A stretch of 64,000 nucleotides of DNA from Chloroflexota bacterium (GCA_029557965.1 JAKQIM010000012.1:1-64000); one strand, 5' to 3'. Positions 24,229-33,114 are shown, counted from the first letter of the stretch. Notes: generated from the sequence alone by a model not told the origin. Made by a program: numbers and translations.

Positions 24229-24681
24229 ATGAAACGCTTTATGATTTTCGTGTTGGTTTTGGCGGCAGCCTTTTTGACCGCCTGCAACGCTTCTGGTGAT
24301 CAGGCGGCCTCGGGTGAAACCGTGAGCCTGCTGGTGTCGGGCGGCGAAACCAGCCAAACCTATACCCGTGCAGACCTGGAAGCCCTGGGCGCCAGCCAGG
24401 CGACTTTCAATGACGTGACCTACGTGGGCGTCAGCGTGGGCGCGCTGCTGGAAGATGCCGGTTTTAACCTGGATGAGGTCAAGGCAGTCAAAGCCGTGGC
24501 CTCAGACGGCTACACGGTCAATTACGATCCGGCACAGGTATTGGCCGCAGATGTGATTGTGGCCTATGCCCGTGCCGATGGCGACCTGGTGGATGACGAA
24601 GGGCCCTTCCGCATGGTACTGCCGGGCACAGAAGGCAAGCTCAATGCGCGCATGCTGGTTGAACTGCAAGTTGTTAAATGA
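24229..24681 (+). CDS. Lipoprotein with sulfite-oxidase-like (molybdopterin-binding) fold
   Basis: A 150-aa exported lipoprotein. The signal peptide runs MKRFMIFVLVLAAAFLTAC with the lipobox cysteine. The mature part (TYTRADLEALGASQATFNDV, then VGVSVGALLEDAGFNLDEVK, VASDGYTVNYDP and DEGPFRMVLPG) follows the small oxidoreductase molybdopterin-binding-domain pattern seen in truncated SUOX-fold proteins. The cofactor-ligating cysteine of true sulfite oxidases is not visible. GGAGAGG precedes the ATG. It lies between the S- and T-component genes; ECF importers normally use no external binding protein, so it may be a capture or sensor component. Confidence 0.7.
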   Translation: MKRFMIFVLVLAAAFLTACNASGDQAASGETVSLLVSGGETSQTYTRADLEALGASQATFNDVTYVGVSVGALLEDAGFNLDEVKAVKAVASDGYTVNYDPAQVLAADVIVAYARADGDLVDDEGPFRMVLPGTEGKLNARMLVELQVVK

Positions 24682-25412
24682 TTGAACGGGGCAGTATGAA
24701 CCTGGGACATTCCGCATCGCTCGCGCAGGAGAACTTGGGGACGATCGGTTTCCTTGCGATTTTCTTCTGCTCGATTGCAGCGGTCATGGTCACCCCGGCT
24801 CAATACCTGCCCTGGGCTGCTGGCGGGTGCCTGCTGGTGGCGTGGTTGGTCTATCCGCAGGCATTCCGCAGCCTGGTACGTTGGCGCTGGTTGGTGATGA
24901 TCGCACTGCTGGCGCTGCCGCCCCTCTTCTTGGTGGGGACGATCGACAGCAGCCTGCTGGGCGTACCCTATTCTTCTGAGGGTCTGCTGAGCGCGGTTCA
25001 GATTGCCCTGCGCATCCTGGTGGTGCTAGTGTCGGTACAAGGGTTGACCAGCAAGGCGGATATTTCTTCCATCGCCGGGCTGTTGGAAAAGGCAGGATTG
25101 CATGGCCTGGGCTTTTCGTTGGGCATTGCCCTCAACCTGCTGCCTGCCCTTCAGCAATCGGCTCAAAATGCCTGGCGCAGCTTGTGGATGCGCGGCGGCC
25201 TGCGCAAACAGCGCTGGCGTGGACTGCGCTTACTGGCGGTGACCATCATCGCCAACGCCTTGAAGCGGGCCGAAGAGATTGCCCTGGCAGCCGAAGCGCG
25301 TGCCTTTGTGCCTGAGCGCACTCGCAGTATGCCGGTCAGGGTTGGCAGGTGGGATTGGGGAATCCTGATCCTTGGTGGGCTGGTTGTCATGTGTCTTGTG
25401 TTAATCCTTTGA
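24678..25412 (+). CDS. ECF transporter transmembrane component EcfT
   Basis: A 244-aa membrane protein with five or six hydrophobic segments and a cytoplasmic C-terminal region carrying coupling helices: ANALKRAEEIALAAEARAF contains the Ala-Arg-Ala/Gly motif that docks into the ECF ATPases. The start overlaps the lipoprotein stop (ATGA). It completes the importer with the fused ATPases and S-component. Last gene of the operon; 60 bp separate it from the next, unrelated secreted protein. Confidence 0.85.
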   Translation: MIERGSMNLGHSASLAQENLGTIGFLAIFFCSIAAVMVTPAQYLPWAAGGCLLVAWLVYPQAFRSLVRWRWLVMIALLALPPLFLVGTIDSSLLGVPYSSEGLLSAVQIALRILVVLVSVQGLTSKADISSIAGLLEKAGLHGLGFSLGIALNLLPALQQSAQNAWRSLWMRGGLRKQRWRGLRLLAVTIIANALKRAEEIALAAEARAFVPERTRSMPVRVGRWDWGILILGGLVVMCLVLIL

Positions 25413-25471
25413 GTCTTTGCTACAGCCGTTTCTGTTCATACCTGTACAGGCTTTCATCCCGTGGTGAAAAT

Positions 25472-28072
25472 ATGAAAACCCAGAAGCTGCTTTTATCGAT
25501 TTGTATGCTCGCCCTGGCTGTGCTGCTGCTGGCGGCGGCTCCTGCCTGGGCGGCTCCGGCTGGCGTCACCTATTATGTCTCCAGCTCGGGCGGTGATGAC
25601 GACTATGATGGTCTGTCTCCGGCCGCGCCGTTCCGCACCCTGGCCCGGGTGAATGGACTAGCCTTACAGCCCGGCGACCAGGTCTTGTTCAGGTGCGGCG
25701 ATACCTGGCACGGCGAGATGCTGACCATTACCCAATCGGGGGCGGCCGGCCAACCGGTGGTCTTTAGCGCATACCCGGCGGGCTGCGCCGACCAGCCAAC
25801 CATCGCTGGAACCCAGCCTGTCTACGGCTGGGCCCAGGTGGGTGAGAATTTGTACGCGGCCGATTTGTCTGCCGGGGCCAATGCGGGCAGGTTCGCTTAC
25901 GGCGTCAACCAACTTTTTCGTCATGGAGAGCGCCTGCTGCTTGGGCGCTGGCCCAACCTGGATGACCCCGATGGCGGCTATTCGACCATCGACAGCCACC
26001 CTAACGCCACCCGCATCACCGATAACGAGCTGCCGCCGGGGAATTGGAGCGGGGCAGTGCTGCACATGAAAAGCATCCGCTGGGCCATCCTCAACCGCCA
26101 GGTGACGGGCAGTTCGGGGACCTCGCTGACGGTGGGCAGTGGGCTGGACTGTTGGGCCGAGGGCGGCAACTGCAGCGGCTGGGGCTATTTCTTGAACAAC
26201 CACGTCAACACCCTGGATCGGGATGGGGAATGGGCTGTCAGCGGCAGCACGTTGTACCTGGTCTCCATTTCTGGCGCACCGGCAGATGGGGAGGTGGAAG
26301 CCTCTGTCATCCTGGTGGAGGCTGACAGGCTGTGGCGCTCGTGGGGCGGCATCAACCTGGGGGCCGATTATGGCGCACCGATCTCGTATGTGACGGTTGA
26401 TAATATCCGGGTTTGGGGCTGGTTCCGGCATGGTATCGCCACCCCCACCAACATGCACCCCGGCGAGCCTCACGACCTGGTGATCCAAAATACAACCATC
26501 AATGATGTAGACGGCATTGGCCTGAACCTGGGAACCTGGGTCTGGGGTGCCCAGGATGGGCGCCCGAACGGTTGGCGCGGGGGATATAACCTGGTGGTCA
26601 GCGGCAATACGATCTGGCGCGCCAATGAAATGGGGATCAACCTGTATTCGCGCGCTTCCAGCTTCACCGGTAATACCCTCAGCGATATTGCCCGCATCGA
26701 AAACCTGGGCGCGATTGGGATGGGCTGTGGGTATGACGAGGGGGATGCCAGCGGCGGTGTGTGCACAGAAGACGGCGACGGCATCCGGATCAAGATCGAC
26801 CAGCCCGCAGACACCGGTAACACCAACACCTTCAGGGGCAACCGCCTGGAAAGGATTGGCTACAACGGGTTTGATGTTTTTGGGTATGGTAATACGTTTG
26901 AACAGAACGTGGTCGTGCAGGCCTGCATCTCGAAGGGCGACTGCGGTGGGGTGCGCACGTTTGGCCGCGATAATCTCTCTGCCAGCGCAGTCCATGATCT
27001 TAGCTTTACCCAGAACATGATCATCAATACCATTGGCAACACCGATGGCTGCCGGGATGATTTCGACGCGCTATTTGGCTTCGGCTTTTACATCGACAAT
27101 TACTCGCGCAACATTGTGATCAGCGGCAACACGGTGATCGGTTCTACGGCGCATGGCATCTTGTTCCAAAACTCTACCGGCACGGCTGACAACAACACCC
27201 TGTACAATAATGGCGATAACCCCGATTACGAGGCCGGGCAGCTGTACATCACCAACGGCTGGGACGATCCGTCTTACGTGAGCAGCAGCACGGGCAATAT
27301 CTTCTTCGGCCTCCGGCCCCAGGCCAGGACCCTGGCAGCCGGCAGCCCCGAGCGCCTGGGTGTTTCGGATCACAATGTCTATTTTCACCCCTACCGTACC
27401 AACCACATCTATGCCGGCGGCGAATACAGCCTGGCCTCATGGCAGAGCGCCAGCGGGCAAGATGGGCATTCAAGCGAGCATTGGTACACCCAGGCGGCTG
27501 GAGAAGAACCTCGCTCGCTCATTTTCTATAACGACACCCCGCAAACGCAAGCCTTTGACCTGGGCAGCATTTATTACTTTGACCTGGACCAGAAGCCTGT
27601 CTTTGGCAGCCTCAGCCTGGCGCCTTACACGGCGCGCATCCTCATTGACAGCGGCTTGGTGACTGACTTGGCGGTGAGTATGGAGCTGATTGGCAGCGCG
27701 GAGACAGCCCCTGGCGCGCCGCTCACTTACACCATTACCCTGGTAAACCAGGGCGCTGCCGATGCCGCCAATATCAGCCTCGAGAACCTCATTCCCGCAG
27801 AGATTGTGAATACCAGTTGGACGGTTGACCCTGGCATGGTGACCTTGCAAGATGGCACCCGTTATGCCTGGCTGATTGCCAACCTGCCGGCAGGTGGCAT
27901 GCTCGTGTTCACGCTCCAGGGGCAATATGCCAGCCATGTGACGGCAGGCATGCCGCTATGGGTCAGCGCCGCGGCCAGCACTGCCTCGCCAGAGAGTGAC
28001 TTGAATAACAACGCCGCCGGCTTGCATTTGGGTGCATGGCGGTTCTTGTATCTGCCATTGGTTGGGCGTTAA
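25472..28072 (+). CDS. Secreted parallel beta-helix protein with DUF11-like domain
   Basis: An 866-aa exported protein. Signal peptide MKTQKLLLSICMLALAVLLL, cleavage near AWAAPAG. The N-terminal YYVSSSGGDDDYDGLSPAAP motif is typical of beta-helix/DUF1565 proteins, followed by an elongated beta-helix (NNTLYNNGDNPDYEAG, SGNTVIGSTAHGILFQNSTG). From about residue 730 there is a DUF11/CARDB-like Ig domain (DLAVSMELIGSAETAPGAPL, TYTITLVNQGAADAANISL). It ends FLYLPLVGR, the same class of tail as two other proteins here. The ATG at 25472 fixes the signal peptide; upstream in-frame residues overlap ecfT. Probably acts on or binds surface or environmental polysaccharide. Confidence 0.85.
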   Translation: MKTQKLLLSICMLALAVLLLAAAPAWAAPAGVTYYVSSSGGDDDYDGLSPAAPFRTLARVNGLALQPGDQVLFRCGDTWHGEMLTITQSGAAGQPVVFSAYPAGCADQPTIAGTQPVYGWAQVGENLYAADLSAGANAGRFAYGVNQLFRHGERLLLGRWPNLDDPDGGYSTIDSHPNATRITDNELPPGNWSGAVLHMKSIRWAILNRQVTGSSGTSLTVGSGLDCWAEGGNCSGWGYFLNNHVNTLDRDGEWAVSGSTLYLVSISGAPADGEVEASVILVEADRLWRSWGGINLGADYGAPISYVTVDNIRVWGWFRHGIATPTNMHPGEPHDLVIQNTTINDVDGIGLNLGTWVWGAQDGRPNGWRGGYNLVVSGNTIWRANEMGINLYSRASSFTGNTLSDIARIENLGAIGMGCGYDEGDASGGVCTEDGDGIRIKIDQPADTGNTNTFRGNRLERIGYNGFDVFGYGNTFEQNVVVQACISKGDCGGVRTFGRDNLSASAVHDLSFTQNMIINTIGNTDGCRDDFDALFGFGFYIDNYSRNIVISGNTVIGSTAHGILFQNSTGTADNNTLYNNGDNPDYEAGQLYITNGWDDPSYVSSSTGNIFFGLRPQARTLAAGSPERLGVSDHNVYFHPYRTNHIYAGGEYSLASWQSASGQDGHSSEHWYTQAAGEEPRSLIFYNDTPQTQAFDLGSIYYFDLDQKPVFGSLSLAPYTARILIDSGLVTDLAVSMELIGSAETAPGAPLTYTITLVNQGAADAANISLENLIPAEIVNTSWTVDPGMVTLQDGTRYAWLIANLPAGGMLVFTLQGQYASHVTAGMPLWVSAAASTASPESDLNNNAAGLHLGAWRFLYLPLVGR

Positions 28073-28102
28073 TGGACTTAGATCTATAGATGCAAAGCCC
28101 TC

Positions 28103-28138
28103 TTGACAATTTGAGACTATATCGTAAAATTACGATAT
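28103..28138 (+). promoter_or_regulatory. arsR promoter with embedded ArsR operator
   Basis: TTGACA (28103-28108), 16 bp, TAAAAT (28125-28130). The perfect palindrome ATATCGTAA-AA-TTACGATAT (28119-28138) covers the -10 and the first bases of the ATG at 28137. The message would be leaderless, and bound repressor would block RNA polymerase. Confidence 0.75.
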
Positions 28139-28466
28139 GAATGACACGCTGAATCTGGATCAAAAACGCCTGGCCCGGATGTTGAAAGCCCTGGGTAACC
28201 CAATCCGCTTTCAGATTGTTGAATACTTGGCCTCCAACCAAGTTTGCATTACCAATGATATTGTGCGGGTACTTCCACTGGCGCAGTCCACGGTCAGCCA
28301 GCACCTCAAGGTCTTACGCGATGCCGGCCTGATCCGGGGTGAGATTGAAGGCCCAGCCACCTGTTATTGCCTGGACCCTGAAGGCATCCAGTGGCTTAAA
28401 GACCAGATCGGGAATTGGCTGCCTGGCTGCTGTGGGCCAGGGAGCCAGTTGATTCAATTGAGGTAA
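28137..28466 (+). CDS. arsR: ArsR-type metalloregulator (arsenic operon 1)
   Basis: A 109-aa winged-helix repressor of the ArsR/SmtB family: KALGNPIRFQIVEYLASNQV, then CITNDIVRVLPLAQSTVSQH, then LKVLRDAGLIRGEIEGPATC. Possible As(III) ligands are the Cys before TNDIV, the Cys residues near GPATCYC and the terminal GCCGPG pair; the classic CVCDL motif is absent, as in alternative AioF/AfArsR-type sites. It is followed by a hairpin terminator and arsM, both likely under its control through matching operator sequences. Confidence 0.85.
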   Translation: MNDTLNLDQKRLARMLKALGNPIRFQIVEYLASNQVCITNDIVRVLPLAQSTVSQHLKVLRDAGLIRGEIEGPATCYCLDPEGIQWLKDQIGNWLPGCCGPGSQLIQLR

Positions 28467-28467
28467 A

Positions 28468-28488
28468 CGCCGGAAAGGCGTTTTTTTT
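28468..28488 (+). terminator. Short intrinsic terminator/attenuator after arsR
   Basis: CGCC-GGAAA-GGCG hairpin followed by eight T residues. The 4-bp stem is short, so it may only partly terminate transcription into arsM. Confidence 0.55.
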
Positions 28489-28497
28489 GCGCATATA

Positions 28498-28515
28498 TAT
28501 CGTCTTTTTACGATA
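28498..28515 (+). promoter_or_regulatory. Second ArsR-like operator, upstream of arsM
   Basis: Inverted repeat TATCGT-N6-ACGATA repeats the half-sites of the operator at 28119-28138. It lies 13 bp before the arsM ATG and ends next to its ribosome-binding site (AAAGGAG). Confidence 0.6.
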
Positions 28516-28527
28516 AAGGAGCACGAC

Positions 28528-29940
28528 ATGACAATTACCAATCCCTCTGCTGCTTATTTCGACCAGGTTGCCGGGCAATGGGACGCCCTGCGCAGCGGGT
28601 ACTTCCGGGAGGCCGTGCGTGATGCGGCGATCGCCAAGGCCTACTTGCACCCCAAGATGCTCGTGGCAGACGTTGGCTCGGGCACCGGCTTCATGGCCGC
28701 GGGGCTGGCCCCGCTGGTTGAGAAGGTGCATCTGCTAGACGGGTCTGCTTCAATGCTGGATGTCGCCCGCCAGAACCTGGCTCAGTTCGCTAACCTGGAA
28801 TTCCACGCCGCCGATGGCCTGGCCCTGCCCCTGCCTGATGCCAGCCTGGACGCTGTGTTTGCCAATATGTATCTGCATCACTGCCCCGATCCGCTGGCTG
28901 CCATTCGTGAAATGATGCGCATCTTGCGCCCCGGGGGACGCCTGGTGATCACGGACATGGATGCCCACCGTCATGAGTGGATGAAGGCTGAAATGGCAGA
29001 TGTTTGGCTGGGCTTTGAGCGCCACCAGTTGCGTACCTGGTATGAGGAAGCCGGCCTGGTCAATGTGATCGTAGACTGCACCGGCGAGAGTTGCCAATCA
29101 GAGTGCCAGAGTCAGGATGGCGAGCACGTGGATATCAGCATCTTTGTCGCCGCGGGGACGAAACGCATCGCCGCCCGCGATGCCGTTCAGGCCAGTTATG
29201 CTGCCCGGGCTTTGGGCGGCTCATCTTGTTGCAGCGAGGCGAGCTGTTGTGCGCCCGGCGATGCCTTGCCCGGCGTGATCTCGCTGGATGAAATTGCTTC
29301 TGTGGACTGGAATGGCGGATATACGCCTGCTGATAAAACAGGTGTTCCTTCTGAAGCGGCCGAGTTTTCGCTGGGCTGTGGTAACCCGCTGGCTATGGCT
29401 GGCCTGCGAGAAGGCGAAACCGTGCTGGATATCGGTTCAGGCGGCGGGTTGGACGCCTTCATCGCCGCCCGGCGCGTGGGGCCGACCGGGCAGGTGATCG
29501 GCGTGGATATGACACCTGCTATGCTCCAGCGTGCTCGCCGCGCCGCCAAGAAGGGCGGCTTTGACCATGTCAAGTTCAAGCATGGCTTTGCCGAAAAGCT
29601 GCCCGTCCCAGATGCGTCTGTGGATGTGATCATCTCGAATTGTGTGATCAACCTGACCGAGGATAAGGGTAAGGTATTCCGTGAGGCCTTCAGGGCTTTG
29701 CGCAAGAATGGACGCCTGGAAGTGAATGATGTTGTCTTCGGCGGGGCGATCTTGCCTGCTGCGCGTCTATCTCAAGCAGGCTGGTCGGAGTGCGTCTCGG
29801 GTGCGCTGCCCGAGCAAGAATATGTTGACCTGGTCAGGCAGGCCGGTTTCCAAAAGGTCAGCGTGCGGCGCAGCACCAGTTCGGGAACCTCAGACGGCGT
29901 GCCAATCTACAGCGTGCAGGTATCGGCGGTTAAAGAGTAG
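28528..29940 (+). CDS. arsM: Arsenite methyltransferase fused to a second SAM methyltransferase
   Basis: A 470-aa double-domain protein. Residues 1-205 are a class I SAM methyltransferase of the UbiE type (SAM motif [39 protein letters not shown]). Residues 215-470 are ArsM-like: a cysteine cluster ([13 protein letters not shown]), [16 protein letters not shown] motif [13 protein letters not shown], and the ArsM signature [15 protein letters not shown]. ArsM methylates As(III) to methylated and volatile arsenicals using conserved Cys residues. Start supported by AAAGGAG at 8 bp. It is convergent with, and overlaps by 11 bp, the ACR3 gene. The N-terminal domain may add a further methyl transfer or be regulatory. 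Confidence 0.85.
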   Translation: MTITNPSAAYFDQVAGQWDALRSGYFREAVRDAAIAKAYLHPKMLVADVGSGTGFMAAGLAPLVEKVHLLDGSASMLDVARQNLAQFANLEFHAADGLALPLPDASLDAVFANMYLHHCPDPLAAIREMMRILRPGGRLVITDMDAHRHEWMKAEMADVWLGFERHQLRTWYEEAGLVNVIVDCTGESCQSECQSQDGEHVDISIFVAAGTKRIAARDAVQASYAARALGGSSCCSEASCCAPGDALPGVISLDEIASVDWNGGYTPADKTGVPSEAAEFSLGCGNPLAMAGLREGETVLDIGSGGGLDAFIAARRVGPTGQVIGVDMTPAMLQRARRAAKKGGFDHVKFKHGFAEKLPVPDASVDVIISNCVINLTEDKGKVFREAFRALRKNGRLEVNDVVFGGAILPAARLSQAGWSECVSGALPEQEYVDLVRQAGFQKVSVRRSTSSGTSDGVPIYSVQVSAVKE

Positions 29941-31021
29941 CTCTTGCTCCGCCAAACATGCGCTTCTGCAAGAAGAAGGCCACGTTCACCAGGCCGATCA
30001 TCACCGGCACTTCCACCAGCGGACCGATGACTGCGGCAAAGGCCGCACCGCTGTGGATGCCGAACACTGCCACTGCCACAGCAATCGCCAGCTCAAAGTT
30101 GTTGCTGGCTGCGGTAAAGGATAGGGTGGTGGTTTTGGAATAGTCTGCCCCTAGGCGATGTCCCATCCAGAAGCTGACCAGGAACATGACCACGAAGTAG
30201 ATCAGCAGCGGGATAGCAATTCGCACCACATCGCCGGGAATCTGTACGATCAGGTTGCCTTTCAGGCTGAACATGACCACGATGGTGAAGAGTAGGGCGA
30301 CCAGGGTCAGTGGGCTGATTTTGGGCACAAATTCCTTGTGATACCACTCCTTGCCTTTCATGCGCACTAAGAAGAAGCGCGTCAGAAAGCCGGCGATGAA
30401 GGGGATGCCCAGGTAAATGAAAACGCTTTTGGCAATCTCACTGATGGTGATATGCACCGTCGTGCCGGTTAACCCGAACCAGGTGGGCAGCACGGTGATG
30501 AACACCCAGGCATAGACGCTGTAGAACAGTACCTGGAAGATGCTGTTGAAGGCCACCAGCCCGGCGGCGTATTCGGTGTCGCCGTGGGCCAGCTCATTCC
30601 AGACGATGACCATGGCGATGCAGCGCGCCAGACCGATCATGATCAGCCCGGCCATGTATTCAGGGTAACCGCGCAGGAAAATGATCGCCAAGACGAACAT
30701 CAGCACTGGCCCGATCACCCAGTTTTGGATCAGCGACAATGCCAACACTTTCTTGTTGCGGAATACCTCGCCCAGCTCTTCATACTTAACTTTGGTGAAG
30801 GGCGGGTACATCATCAAGATCAGGCCGATGGCAATCGGGATATTGGTGGTTCCGACCGAAACGGCATCGTTGAAGCGCTGAACACCATCTGGGAATAAGA
30901 AGCCAATCGCCACGCCGATGGCCATGGCCAGGAAGATCCACAGCGTCAGGTAACGATCTAAGAAGGAAAGCTGCCGGGTCAGGCTGGCGGCTGGAATTGT
31001 TGTGGAACCGTTGTTCATCAT
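29930..31021 (-). CDS. acr3: Arsenite efflux carrier ACR3
   Basis: A 363-aa polytopic membrane protein of the ACR3 (arsenical resistance-3) family, about ten hydrophobic segments. The conserved helix-4 Cys and following Glu essential for As(III) efflux are seen in [17 protein letters not shown], and the family motif in [19 protein letters not shown]. Last gene of the minus-strand arsenic operon. AAGGAG precedes the ATG at 31021. Confidence 0.92.
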   Translation of the reverse strand: MMNNGSTTIPAASLTRQLSFLDRYLTLWIFLAMAIGVAIGFLFPDGVQRFNDAVSVGTTNIPIAIGLILMMYPPFTKVKYEELGEVFRNKKVLALSLIQNWVIGPVLMFVLAIIFLRGYPEYMAGLIMIGLARCIAMVIVWNELAHGDTEYAAGLVAFNSIFQVLFYSVYAWVFITVLPTWFGLTGTTVHITISEIAKSVFIYLGIPFIAGFLTRFFLVRMKGKEWYHKEFVPKISPLTLVALLFTIVVMFSLKGNLIVQIPGDVVRIAIPLLIYFVVMFLVSFWMGHRLGADYSKTTTLSFTAASNNFELAIAVAVAVFGIHSGAAFAAVIGPLVEVPVMIGLVNVAFFLQKRMFGGARATL

Positions 31022-31075
31022 CTGGAGCTCCTTTGATAATTGTTCAACGATGTGCTGATCTCAAGGGTGATGGGA

Positions 31076-31348
31076 TCAAAATATCAACCGGCTGCTTCTT
31101 GCAGCCATTGGATCACTTCTTCTTTTTTTGGGAAAACGCCCCACGCAGACCAATTCTTCGTTCACTACCAGGCTGGGCAGGATGACAACCTGGGTATAGG
31201 TCAGCATTTCGTCCAATGTCTTGACCTGCGTAATAACAAGCTCTAGATCGGGGCGTGTTTTGCGCAGATCATTCCAGGCCGCCTGCACCGTGCGGTTGAC
31301 GGCGTAGCGTTGAGGGCTCTTATAGCTGAGGATCTTGACCCGCATCAT
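31076..31348 (-). CDS. Thioredoxin-like protein lacking CxxC, apparent 3' frameshift
   Basis: Thioredoxin-fold small protein without the redox cysteines: SPQR stands at the CxxC position (ILSYKSPQRYAVNRTV). The strand and cis-Pro region are intact (VVILPSLVVNEELVCVGRFP). The annotated frame ends in KKRRSDPMAARSSRLIF, but after removing one A from the seven-A run (minus strand of 31124-31130) it reads FPKKEEVIQWLQEAAG with stop at 31084-31086. That matches how the neighbouring thioredoxin ends (SGRIPTSAEVTTWL). So there is a sequencing error, a recent frameshift or slippage at the run. The start overlaps the upstream gene's stop. Confidence 0.65.
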   Translation of the reverse strand: MMRVKILSYKSPQRYAVNRTVQAAWNDLRKTRPDLELVITQVKTLDEMLTYTQVVILPSLVVNEELVCVGRFPKKRRSDPMAARSSRLIF

Positions 31349-31599
31349 GCTTCAGCGGTCAGCGCATCAGCCAGCCAGGTGGTTACTTCGGCGGAGGTGG
31401 GGATGCGCCCCGAGCAGACCACTTTTTCGTTCACTACCAACCCGGGCGTAGAGATGACGTTGTATTCCATGATCTGGTTATAGTCGGTGACCTTGATCAC
31501 TTCGGCCTCCACTGCCAGGTCGGCGACCGCTTTGCGGGCGATCTGCTCGACGCGCTTGCAGTTGGCGCAGCCAGAACCGAGAACTTTGATGGTAAGCAT
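31345..31599 (-). CDS. Thioredoxin family protein (small GCxxCK type)
   Basis: An 84-aa thioredoxin-like protein of the TM0996/MTH895 type: active site KVLGSGCANCKRVEQIARKA, cis-Pro in NVISTPGLVVNEKVVCSGR. Such proteins sit in arsenic operons with a permease of the YraQ/ArsP type and probably supply reducing equivalents or carry the metalloid. Here it follows the permease gene by about 30 bp and overlaps the next gene by 4 bp. Confidence 0.88.
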   Translation of the reverse strand: MLTIKVLGSGCANCKRVEQIARKAVADLAVEAEVIKVTDYNQIMEYNVISTPGLVVNEKVVCSGRIPTSAEVTTWLADALTAEA

Positions 31600-31632
31600 A
31601 GAAACCTCCAGAAATTTGATTTTGAGATGGGG

Positions 31633-33114
31633 TTATTTTGAAACTTCTTGGGCGGCGTTCATGTGCGCCTGGTTGCGGCGGCTTACCCACCACAGCCCGC
31701 CCGTCAGGATTGCCACGAAGGCCGCCAGGTAGAGGGCAATGAGGCCAATGCTGGCGCCATCGACCCAAGAACCATAGATCAACCCGGCCAAAGTGCTGAA
31801 CAACGCCACCCAGAACACATACACCCAGGCTTTGAGGCGCCCGATGATGGTGGCCGTGATCAAGATGCTTTGCAGGCTCAGTTCGGGGTCGGCCATCAGG
31901 TAAGCCAGCAGTGGGCCGCGGTGCATGCCCAGGCTGAGGAACATGTTGGCGATGGGCACTTCTACCAGGGTGGGGAAGTACATGAACACGCCAAAGACCA
32001 CCCCCGCCAGGTTGCCCAGCAGGGTATTGTCACCTGCCAGGGCTTCGATCCACTCGGGCCGGATGAGGACGCGGATCACGCCCACGCTGAACACGCCCAC
32101 GATGAGCAAGGGGAAGATCTGCTTGACGAATTTCCACGACTCCCAAAGGAAATCGCGTTGTTCATCCTCGTTGAGTTGTTTGCGCAGCAGCCAACCCAGC
32201 AGGGCCAGGGCCAGCAGTACGCCAAAGAATTTACCCGTGAACAGGATGTCCAGCCCGCCAGCGTGGGGCTGCATTCCCAGGGCTGCCGTCAGCAGGGTGA
32301 GGCCCACCAGGATCAAAGAAATCCAGGTCCAGCGGTTGAAACCTTCGTGAATGCGCTCGATCCCTTTCCACGAAGCCAGGCCGATCAGCCCCAGCAGGCC
32401 AATGAGCAGGGTCCCCTGGGCGGTCACGCCCTCTTCGCCTTTGGTGGGGTCAAAAGGCACCAGGCGGTAGAGCCACTCCTGGAAAGCATCCAGGCCTGGG
32501 ATGGGCAGGGTCAGTTGCGCATAGGCGTTGGTCAGCAGGCCAACCTTGAGCGTGCCCGAGAGCAGCAGCGCCACCAGGATCAGCAAGAAGGCCAGGGTAG
32601 TGCGGCGCATCCCCTTCCGCGCCTGCCCGGCAAATACCTCATCCGTAGCCTTGTCGTGGGCAATATCTGAGCGGCTGAAGAGCAGGGCCATGATCAGGCC
32701 GATGCCGATGCCAAAGACCAGAGAGAGCAGCAGGCGGGCAAAAGCCAGGTCAGGGCCGATCACGCCGCCGGTATAGACCAGCGCCAGGATGTTGGCCGCG
32801 GGAGCGAAGAACAAGAAGGTGATCGCCGGGCCCAAACCGGCGCCTTTTTTGTAGATGCCGGCAAAGAGCGGCACAATGGTGCAAGAGCAAACGGCCAAAA
32901 CCGAGCCTGCCAATGCCGCCGCCGGGTAAGAAATGAATTTGGGTGTATTGCGGCCCAAGAAGCGGGTGACGGATTCTTTGGGGATGAGAGCCGTCATGGC
33001 GCCGGCAATGTAAAAGGCCGGCACCAGGCACAGCAGCACGTGCGCTGCCAGGTAAGCTGCCAGGTTCCCCAGGCCGCCCTGCACCAGCCGTAAAATGAAA
33101 TCAATCCCGTTCAT
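31633..33114 (-). CDS. Permease of the YraQ/ArsP (DUF318) family
   Basis: A 493-aa membrane protein with two permease halves. The DUF318 signature cysteines are in SVLAVCSCTIVPLFAGIYKK, followed by FLFFAPAANILALVYTGG; the second half has YFPTLVEVPIANMFLSLGMH. ArsP members export trivalent organoarsenicals, and other relatives are less defined. Since a methyltransferase (arsM) is encoded nearby, export of methylated arsenicals is an attractive inference. The start overlaps the arsR2 stop (ATGA). Confidence 0.85.
   Translation of the reverse strand: MNGIDFILRLVQGGLGNLAAYLAAHVLLCLVPAFYIAGAMTALIPKESVTRFLGRNTPKFISYPAAALAGSVLAVCSCTIVPLFAGIYKKGAGLGPAITFLFFAPAANILALVYTGGVIGPDLAFARLLLSLVFGIGIGLIMALLFSRSDIAHDKATDEVFAGQARKGMRRTTLAFLLILVALLLSGTLKVGLLTNAYAQLTLPIPGLDAFQEWLYRLVPFDPTKGEEGVTAQGTLLIGLLGLIGLASWKGIERIHEGFNRWTWISLILVGLTLLTAALGMQPHAGGLDILFTGKFFGVLLALALLGWLLRKQLNEDEQRDFLWESWKFVKQIFPLLIVGVFSVGVIRVLIRPEWIEALAGDNTLLGNLAGVVFGVFMYFPTLVEVPIANMFLSLGMHRGPLLAYLMADPELSLQSILITATIIGRLKAWVYVFWVALFSTLAGLIYGSWVDGASIGLIALYLAAFVAILTGGLWWVSRRNQAHMNAAQEVSK

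Noticed and set aside
25441-25450. CCTGTACAGG palindrome upstream of the beta-helix gene
   Set aside because: Only 10 bp and without a promoter around it; could occur by chance.
25664-26995. 443-codon minus-strand frame within the beta-helix gene
   Set aside because: Antisense shadow of a strongly supported secreted protein; composition is random and there is no family match.
31076-31140. Programmed frameshift in the thioredoxin-like gene
   Set aside because: No stimulatory structure or upstream SD-like element is evident at the A run; error or recent mutation is simpler, so only the frame break itself is reported.
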